Positions 1-4,689 of a DNA stretch of 6,980 nucleotides are shown here, one piece after another. Position 1 is the stretch's first letter; every line of letters begins with the position of its first letter. The stretch covers positions 1 through 6,980 of the forward strand of contig JASLDF010000080.1 in assembly GCA_030151635.1 (NCBI GenBank), in the 5' to 3' direction. Made by a program: the position numbers and the translations under genes. Under the pieces are notes generated by a model, which had not been told where the DNA came from, did no database searches, and saw nothing but the letters and a program-made list of their open reading frames with translations. This DNA comes from Bacteroides sp. (GTDB lineage Bacteria > Bacteroidota > Bacteroidia > Bacteroidales > Bacteroidaceae).

Positions 1-420
1 TTTGCTAATCTTGTTTAAAGAACCTACTTGATTTAATGGTAAACGAACAATACGAGATTGTTCAGCTAAAGCTTGCAAAATAGATTGACGAATCCACCAT
101 ACAGCGTAACTAATAAACTTGAATCCACGAGTTTCATCAAATTTTTCAGCAGCCTTGATCAATCCTAAGTTCCCTTCATTAATCAAATCGGGTAAACTCA
201 ATCCTTGATTTTGATATTGCTTAGCCACAGATACCACAAATCGTAAGTTTGCTTTAGTCAATTTTTCTAGAGCAACACGATCTCCTTTTTTAATACGTTG
301 AGCTAATTCCACCTCTTCCTCTACAGTGATTAAATCTTCACGACCTATCTCCTGTAGATACTTGTCTAGAGATGCACTCTCCCTATTAGTAATACTTTTA
401 GTTATCTTTAATTGTCTCAT
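1..420 (-). CDS. rpoD: Primary RNA polymerase sigma factor (RpoD/SigA, Bacteroidota type), 3' part missing
   Basis: This is the N-terminal 140 codons of the housekeeping sigma factor, which directs RNA polymerase to most promoters; the gene runs off the left edge of the window. The start is the ATG at 420-418, giving MRQLKITKSI. Region 1.2 lies at about residues 14-47 (SLDKYLQEIGREDLIT...). Regions 2.1-2.4 lie at about 55-130 and include LRFVVSVAKQY, LPDLINEGNLGLIKA, the FDETRGFKFISYAVWWIRQ core-binding and melting block, and LAEQSRIVRLP. The start of region 3 (NQVGSLNKISK) is reached at the edge. There is no long acidic region 1.1 as in E. coli RpoD, which is normal for the roughly 290-residue Bacteroidota form. 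An alternative sigma factor is unlikely, because region 2 has the full group 1 sequence. No Shine-Dalgarno sequence precedes the start. The gene lies downstream of htrA in the same direction but is separated from it by a terminator and has its own likely promoter. Confidence 0.96.
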   Translation of the reverse strand, partial: MRQLKITKSITNRESASLDKYLQEIGREDLITVEEEVELAQRIKKGDRVALEKLTKANLRFVVSVAKQYQNQGLSLPDLINEGNLGLIKAAEKFDETRGFKFISYAVWWIRQSILQALAEQSRIVRLPLNQVGSLNKISK

Positions 421-442
421 TCTATAAAACAGATTTGGGGTG

Positions 443-450
443 CAAAGATA
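443..450 (-). promoter_or_regulatory. Putative -7 promoter element of the sigma factor gene
   Basis: Read on the minus strand, these bases are TATCTTTG, a full match to the Bacteroidota -7 consensus TAnnTTTG, 22 bases upstream of the sigma factor ATG. The expected transcription start, a few bases downstream, would leave a leader of only about 15-20 bases. The -33 region is only T-rich (TTTTATTTTA near 466-475) and lacks a clean TTG. The consensus is established for this phylum; assigning it here is inference from sequence and position. Confidence 0.55.
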
Positions 451-524
451 GAGAGTAAATGTAATAAAATAAAATTTTAGTCCATATCTTTTATTATCAA
501 AATTATTCCTATCTAATACAACAG

Positions 525-559
525 AAGTGAGGCCAATAGGTTGACTACTGACCCCACTT
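525..559 (-). terminator. Hairpin terminator downstream of htrA
   Basis: On the minus strand, AAGTGGGGTCAGTAG (559-545) pairs along its whole length with CTATTGGCCTCACTT (539-525) around a five-base loop. This is a 15-bp stem with three G-U pairs. The same pairs become mismatches if read from the plus strand, so the structure belongs to minus-strand RNA. It begins 33 bases after the htrA stop and is followed by a moderately U-rich tail (CTGTTGTATT). It probably ends the htrA transcript before the sigma factor promoter. Confidence 0.72.
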
Positions 560-592
560 TTAATTATATTAAACATCCTAAGTTTTAAATTC

Positions 593-2137
593 TTACTCGG
601 ATGCCAGATTTACAGCATAGTTAACTCGTTTTCCAGAAGGGAAAATACCTGTTAAGAAAATGACTTGTTCAGGTGTTTTTAATGCATCTTGGAATACATT
701 TTCCAAATCATCTATATTTCGCATCGGTTGCCCATTTGCCTTAAGAATGATGAATCCCTTACGAATTCCAGCTTCTTTCATCTTGCCCGATTGCACACCC
801 GTAACTTGAATTCCATAACGTAATCCCAATTGAGCTTTTACATCATCTGGAAGTTCTACAAAAGCAGCACCCAATAAATCCATTCCGGTTTTTTGAACAA
901 CTTTCGTAGTTCCTTGTGCATTCATTAAGACAACTGGAATAACAGTCTCTTTTTTATTACGTATAATTTTTAAATTAATCTTATCTCCAGGTTTGTGTTT
1001 AGCCAACTCCTCTTGTAAGGAAGCCATGTTAATAACACGCTTACTATCGATACCTACAATTACATCATCTTTCTTTAAGTCTGCAGCAGCAGCCGAGCTA
1101 TTTTCTAGGATTTCAGCAATTAAAACACCATCTACAACACCAAGGTCACTCAATTTTTGTTTCAATTCTTTACTAGCCTCTTCGCCCATGTAGCGTGCAT
1201 CCGAAGGAGCGCTACCCATAATTCCCAAAACAGCACGTTGAACTGTTCCATATTCTTTCAAATCCGCAATGACTTTAGTCATGATTGAAGTTGGAATAGC
1301 AAAACCATATCCTGCGTAAGCACCAGTTGGAGAAGATAATACGGCATTTATACCAATTAATTCTCCTTTAACGTTAACTAATGCCCCTCCACTATTTCCT
1401 TGATTAATGGCTGCATCAGTCTGAATAAAAGATTCAATTCCTTTATTATAAACACCTAAAGAACGTGCTTTAGCACTCACAATCCCCGCTGTTACGGTTG
1501 ATGTCAAGTTAAATGGATTTCCCACTGCCAACACCCATTCTCCTACTTTTAAATTATCGGAATTCCCGACAACAAGTGTAGGTAGGTTTTTTTCTTCAAT
1601 TTTCACTAGCGCCAAATCGGTACTTGGATCTGTACCAATGATTCGACCTATATAATCACGATTATCATTCAATCGAACATTAATTTCATCTGCCCCCTCA
1701 ATCACATGGTTATTCGTTACAATATAACCATCTGTAGAGATAATTACACCCGACCCAAAGCCAACTTGTGGTCTAGATTGATATTGACGTTGTTGCCCAC
1801 GATTTCCATCACCAAAGAAGAAATCAAAAATATCAGGCTCACGCTGATAGGTCTTTGTTTTAGAATGTTGCACAGACTTAATATGAACCACTGCATGAAT
1901 AGACTTATCTGCAGCCTCTGTCAAATCAACAGGCTGGGTTATCGCCCCATTGAAATTAGCCATTTGAACATTAGGCTTATTATCGAAAACCTCATAAAAA
2001 TCATTTTTAGGTTCTTGATTATAAGCCAATTCGCTTACTGAACTTTTAGATAATTGATAGGTAGTAACACCCGCTACCCCTGCACTAACCAATACAAGAG
2101 CACCTACACCTAGTAAGTTTTTAATAATTTTATTCAT
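593..2137 (-). CDS. htrA: Periplasmic serine protease of the HtrA/DegP/DegQ family
   Basis: A 514-residue trypsin-like protease and chaperone that degrades misfolded envelope proteins. Residues 1-30 form a signal peptide or signal anchor: a lysine-containing start (MNKIIKN) and a hydrophobic stretch at about 8-24. The protease domain spans about 70-295, with the catalytic triad visible as His144 (TNNHV), Asp174 (STDLALVK) and Ser249 (QGNSGGA). A Phe-rich and Gln/Arg-rich loop at about 100-125 (DIFDFFFGDG...) corresponds to the LA loop region of family members. PDZ1 is at about 300-405 and PDZ2 at about 417-512; two PDZ domains fit DegP/DegQ rather than the one-PDZ DegS or HtrA2 type. Length is normal for the family and nothing essential is missing. 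DegP and DegQ cannot be separated from sequence alone. It is transcribed divergently from the two-component genes and ends at a hairpin terminator. No convincing TAnnTTTG promoter was found in the 150 bases upstream, so its promoter is unassigned. Confidence 0.96.
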   Translation of the reverse strand: MNKIIKNLLGVGALVLVSAGVAGVTTYQLSKSSVSELAYNQEPKNDFYEVFDNKPNVQMANFNGAITQPVDLTEAADKSIHAVVHIKSVQHSKTKTYQREPDIFDFFFGDGNRGQQRQYQSRPQVGFGSGVIISTDGYIVTNNHVIEGADEINVRLNDNRDYIGRIIGTDPSTDLALVKIEEKNLPTLVVGNSDNLKVGEWVLAVGNPFNLTSTVTAGIVSAKARSLGVYNKGIESFIQTDAAINQGNSGGALVNVKGELIGINAVLSSPTGAYAGYGFAIPTSIMTKVIADLKEYGTVQRAVLGIMGSAPSDARYMGEEASKELKQKLSDLGVVDGVLIAEILENSSAAAADLKKDDVIVGIDSKRVINMASLQEELAKHKPGDKINLKIIRNKKETVIPVVLMNAQGTTKVVQKTGMDLLGAAFVELPDDVKAQLGLRYGIQVTGVQSGKMKEAGIRKGFIILKANGQPMRNIDDLENVFQDALKTPEQVIFLTGIFPSGKRVNYAVNLASE

Positions 2138-2329
2138 ATATCAACGTTAGATTAATATGTTAATAATATCGTTTGTTTTAACATTTGAACAGTAACTAAG
2201 TAAATTATTTATTGATGGCAATTATTGACCCTCTTAATTTACTACCTTTTAACAGATATACCTACTGATTAATAGTAGTTAACTAGATTAAAGAACCTAT
2301 TCGTTGCAAAAGACACAATCCTATTAAAC

Positions 2330-2366
2330 CTCTATATAGAGAGTTATAATTGAACATTAAGCTTAA
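2330..2366. repeat. Pair of short perfect palindromes in the divergent spacer
   Basis: CTCTATATAGAG at 2330-2341 is a perfect 12-bp palindrome, and TTAAGCTTAA at 2357-2366 is a perfect 10-bp palindrome. Their centres are 26 bases apart. TTGAAC (2350-2355) and GTTCAA (2378-2383) form a further inverted repeat around the second one. Dimeric regulators often bind such sites, but AT-rich DNA also yields palindromes by chance. Confidence 0.35.
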
Positions 2367-2475
2367 CAAAACAACAAGTTCAAACCATCAATGTTTCGTC
2401 TATCTCACTATTTTAATAAAGCAAGGTATGTGCCAAATCTCATTTTTATACTTATATTCGAATGGATATGAAATT

Positions 2476-2510
2476 TTGTCAGCTTTATAGCTATACAATA
2501 TGTCAGATTT
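2476..2510 (+). repeat. Near-exact 11-bp direct repeat upstream of the response regulator
   Basis: TTGTCAGCTTT (2476-2486) recurs as ATGTCAGATTT (2500-2510), sharing TGTCAGnTTT at a 24-base offset. The second copy overlaps the possible -7 element. It could be a regulator site covering the promoter, or a duplicated promoter segment. No function is known. Confidence 0.4.
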
Positions 2511-2511
2511 G
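2504..2511 (+). promoter_or_regulatory. Possible -7 element of the two-component operon
   Basis: CAGATTTG differs from TAnnTTTG only in the first base. The nearest upstream TTTG (2475-2478) is 25 bases away, a little too far for a usual -33 element. If it is used, transcription would begin at about 2517-2519. That is after the ATG at 2514 and before the one at 2538, which supports the downstream start for the response regulator. Confidence 0.35.
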
Positions 2512-2537
2512 TAATGTATACCACTTTTAAACAATTT

Positions 2538-3233
2538 ATGGATAAGATAATTAATATTCTAGTAATTGAAGATGAAAAGCGAGTAGCAGACCTTATTTCT
2601 AGGGGATTGCATGAAATGGGCTACCATGTAGATTTAGCATATGATGCCGAAGAGGCACTTTCAATATTTAAAAATAAGTCATTTCACATCATTTTATCTG
2701 ATATTATTTTACCAGGTATGAATGGCCTCAACTTTTGCCAAGAAGTGAGAACCATCAACAAGGAGATTCCAATTATTATGCTTACTGCATTAGGAACTAC
2801 GGATGACAAACTAGAAGGTTTTGATGCAGGAGCTGATGATTATATGGTAAAACCTTTTGATTTAAGAGAGCTGGATGGAAGAATTCGGGTACTTTTGAAG
2901 CGAAGCAAACAAACCGAACCCGAAAAAAAAGAGCAGTTATCTTACGCCGATTTACATATTGATTTACTGACAAAGACTGCCAACCGTGGAAGCGAGAACA
3001 TCAAGCTATCGCCTAAAGAATATAATCTTCTCATTTACATGATGAAAAATGCAGATCGGCTATTGACACGTACAGAGATAGCCGATAAAGTTTGGGATAC
3101 CCACTTCGACACAGGCACAAATTTTATTGATGTTTACATCAATTACTTAAGAAAAAAAATCGATAAACAATTTGAAGTCAAATTAATTCATACTAAACCA
3201 GGAATGGGTTTTATATTTACCGATAAGCCATGA
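2538..3233 (+). CDS. OmpR/PhoB-family response regulator
   Basis: A 231-residue DNA-binding response regulator, the cytoplasmic output partner of the kinase encoded just downstream. The receiver domain is at about residues 4-118 and has the full set of active-site residues: the acidic pair in VIEDE (Glu11, Asp12), phospho-acceptor Asp55 (LSDIILPGMNG), Thr83 (MLTAL) and Lys105 (VKPFD). After a short charged linker comes a winged-helix domain at about 132-230, with the LSPKEYNLL segment, RTEIADKVWD, a recognition helix around TNFIDVYINYLRKKID, and a wing reading IHTKPGMGFIF. I chose the ATG at 2538 (MDKIINILVIEDE) because it sits at the normal distance from the first beta strand. An in-frame ATG at 2514 would add eight residues and lies at or before the likely transcription start. 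The stop overlaps the kinase start. The domain class is clear; the regulon is not, though the adjacent magnesium-type ATPase is a good candidate target. Confidence 0.95.
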   Translation: MDKIINILVIEDEKRVADLISRGLHEMGYHVDLAYDAEEALSIFKNKSFHIILSDIILPGMNGLNFCQEVRTINKEIPIIMLTALGTTDDKLEGFDAGADDYMVKPFDLRELDGRIRVLLKRSKQTEPEKKEQLSYADLHIDLLTKTANRGSENIKLSPKEYNLLIYMMKNADRLLTRTEIADKVWDTHFDTGTNFIDVYINYLRKKIDKQFEVKLIHTKPGMGFIFTDKP

Positions 3234-4618
3234 AAATAAGAAAGAAACTAACATTACGCTATACGAGTGTTACAGCCATTATATTGGTTTTTATTTTAGG
3301 GTTTATATACCTTTTCTCTAAAGACAACCGTGAACGAGAGTTTTTTAGAGATTTGAAACAAGAAGCCATTACTAAAGCTAACCTTTTTCTAGATAACCGC
3401 GTGGATGATAAAACCATGCAATCCATCTACCTAAACAACCGTGAATTTATAAACGAGGTTGAAGTAGCTATTTATAGTGAAAATGGAACCCTACTCTACC
3501 ACGATGCTATTGAGATTGATATTGTCAAAGAAACGGCACAAATGATAGAAAGCATTACACACGACAGAACCTTGGAGTTCTATCAAGATGAGTTCCAGGC
3601 CATCGGTATCGTATACACCTTCTCTGGAAAAAACTATGTCATTACTGCGGCTGCATACGACGGTTATGGATATGCTAAGCTCAAAGCCTTGGCACAAATA
3701 TTAATTCTTTCTTTCTTTATCGGTTTAGCCATCCTATTCATTGTAGGATACTATCTTTCCAAAAGCGCACTATCGCCAGTTTCCAAAATTGTGAAGCAAG
3801 CACAAAATATATCAGCTAAAAATTTAGACGAACGACTTCCTGTTGCAATAGAGCAGGATGAACTAGACGAACTTTCGGCTAGCTTCAATGCCATGCTAAA
3901 CAGAATAGAAAAAGCTTTCGAAGCACAAACTCAGTTTGTGAGCAATGTTTCGCATGAACTTAAAACACCTATGGCTGCTTTAATTACAGAGCTAGAAATT
4001 ACTCTTCTAAAAGAACGCACCAGCAAAGAGTATATTGAAGCTTGCGAAAATGCATTGAAAGATGCGAAAGGAATTAACAAATTGGCAGAAGGGTTACTGA
4101 ACTTAGCTAAAGCGAACTATCTGCCCGAGAAAATAAAAATGCAAGAAGTGCGACTAGATGAGATTCTTCTCGATGCTCGCACTTTGGTGCTTAAAGCAAA
4201 CCCAACTCACAAAATTGAAATCATTTTCGAAGAAGAGTTAGAAGATGAAGGGTTGATAACGGTTATTGGTAATGAGTATTTATTGCGTACAGCTTTTGTT
4301 AATCTCATAGAGAATAACTGTAAGTTTTCTGACAATAACGCATCCCTAATTCAAATTTCTTCTTGGGAAGGAGATGCCGTTGTCCGACTATCTGATTCTG
4401 GAAAAGGAATTGCACCCGATGACTTGAAATATGTTTTTAATCCTTTTTTCAGAGGCAAAGAAGCCTCAACAGTACAAGGTTACGGAATAGGGTTGGCATT
4501 GTGCAAAAACATCGTTCAAATTCATCATGGAGTAATAACCATTAGTTCCGATTTAAATGTTGGTACAACCTATACCGTATCTTTACCAAACTTAGTACCT
4601 GAAGCCACAGAGTCATAA
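3230..4618 (+). CDS. Membrane sensor histidine kinase with HAMP domain
   Basis: A 462-residue inner-membrane kinase that should phosphorylate the preceding response regulator; the two genes overlap by four bases (ATGA), implying translational coupling. TM1 is at about residues 11-30 and TM2 at about 153-175. Between them lies an extracytoplasmic sensor region of about 120 residues containing VAIYSENGTLLYH, a pattern seen in PDC/Cache-like sensor folds. HAMP is at about 174-228. The DHp domain holds the phospho-acceptor His242 in SHELKTP. The ATPase domain has the N box (NLIENNCKFS, 358-367), G1 (DSGKGI, 389-394), F box (FNPFFRG) and G2 (GYGIGLAL, 417-424), all intact. The sensor region is rich in Asp and Glu and is net acidic by inspection, which recalls cation sensors such as PhoQ. 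That similarity is suggestive only, and no homology to PhoQ is claimed. The signal could equally be a metal such as copper or envelope stress. Confidence 0.95.
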   Translation: MKIRKKLTLRYTSVTAIILVFILGFIYLFSKDNREREFFRDLKQEAITKANLFLDNRVDDKTMQSIYLNNREFINEVEVAIYSENGTLLYHDAIEIDIVKETAQMIESITHDRTLEFYQDEFQAIGIVYTFSGKNYVITAAAYDGYGYAKLKALAQILILSFFIGLAILFIVGYYLSKSALSPVSKIVKQAQNISAKNLDERLPVAIEQDELDELSASFNAMLNRIEKAFEAQTQFVSNVSHELKTPMAALITELEITLLKERTSKEYIEACENALKDAKGINKLAEGLLNLAKANYLPEKIKMQEVRLDEILLDARTLVLKANPTHKIEIIFEEELEDEGLITVIGNEYLLRTAFVNLIENNCKFSDNNASLIQISSWEGDAVVRLSDSGKGIAPDDLKYVFNPFFRGKEASTVQGYGIGLALCKNIVQIHHGVITISSDLNVGTTYTVSLPNLVPEATES

Positions 4619-4638
4619 ATTCTAATAACATTCTAATA
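4619..4638 (+). promoter_or_regulatory. Tandem 11-bp-period direct repeat, candidate response-regulator operator
   Basis: ATTCTAATA occurs exactly twice, at 4619-4627 and 4630-4638, so the copies are 11 bases apart. The first begins immediately after the kinase stop codon. Tandem half-sites about one helical turn apart are the usual binding pattern of OmpR/PhoB-type regulators, and such a regulator is encoded in this locus. Relative to a transcription start predicted near 4684, the repeats fall at roughly -65 to -46, a typical activator position. The function is inferred; chance repetition in AT-rich DNA is possible. Confidence 0.5.
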
Positions 4639-4652
4639 GTATAAAATAGACC

Positions 4653-4683
4653 ACGCTACAAAAATGAGATATTTTTGTGGCGT
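4653..4683 (+). terminator. Stem-loop between the kinase and ATPase genes (terminator or attenuator)
   Basis: ACGCTACAAAAAT (4653-4665) pairs with ATTTTTGTGGCGT (4671-4683) around a GAGAT loop, a 13-bp stem with one U-G pair in plus-strand RNA. A U-rich stretch follows (TATGTTATGTTTTATTTT). It fits a rho-independent terminator for the two-component operon, starting 34 bases after the kinase stop. It ends only six bases before the first possible ATPase start, so read-through RNA would carry it right at the translation start, where it could also attenuate or block expression. Confidence 0.6.
4670..4677 (+). promoter_or_regulatory. Candidate -7 element for the ATPase gene, inside the stem-loop
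   Basis: TATTTTTG is a perfect match to TAnnTTTG. Transcription from it would start near 4684 and give an almost leaderless message. No TTG is present in the -33 window (about 4644-4653), as would be expected if an activator bound to the repeats at 4619-4638 compensates. The match could also be a by-product of the T-rich hairpin arm. Confidence 0.4.
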
Positions 4684-4689
4684 TATGTT

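Larger units (their letters stand above)
2138..2537. other. Divergent non-coding spacer between htrA and the response regulator
   Basis: About 400 AT-rich bases with no supportable gene, tRNA or large stem-loop. It must carry the promoters for htrA (minus) and for the two-component operon (plus). Visible structure comprises two perfect palindromes (2330-2341 and 2357-2366), a TTGAAC...GTTCAA inverted repeat (2350-2355 and 2378-2383), an ATTCGAAT palindrome (2456-2463), and a near-exact direct repeat next to a weak -7 match just before the response regulator. None has a known function. Confidence 0.7.

Noticed and set aside
993..2041. Plus-strand open frames inside htrA (993-1193 and 1706-2041)
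   Set aside because: They lie antisense to a clearly conserved protease, have no recognisable motifs or start signals, and are explained by the coding frame of htrA.
2138..2240. htrA promoter within 100 bases of its start
   Set aside because: The best minus-strand candidate is TACTGTTC, which fits TAnnTTTG poorly and lacks a properly spaced TTG; too weak to annotate.
2262..2278. CTACT...AGTAG inverted repeat
   Set aside because: Only five base pairs with a mismatched AT-rich centre; expected by chance in this composition.
2138..2513. A small gene or structured RNA in the divergent spacer
   Set aside because: Stop codons are frequent in the AT-rich sequence and no convincing start and motif were seen. 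Only short palindromes, not a stable multi-stem fold, are visible.
4619..4689. Possible Mg2+-sensing riboswitch or leader peptide before the ATPase, as in Salmonella mgtA
   Set aside because: The gap is only 71 bases, with one simple hairpin and no alternative pairing arms or short proline-rich reading frame. The long enterobacterial leader has no counterpart here.
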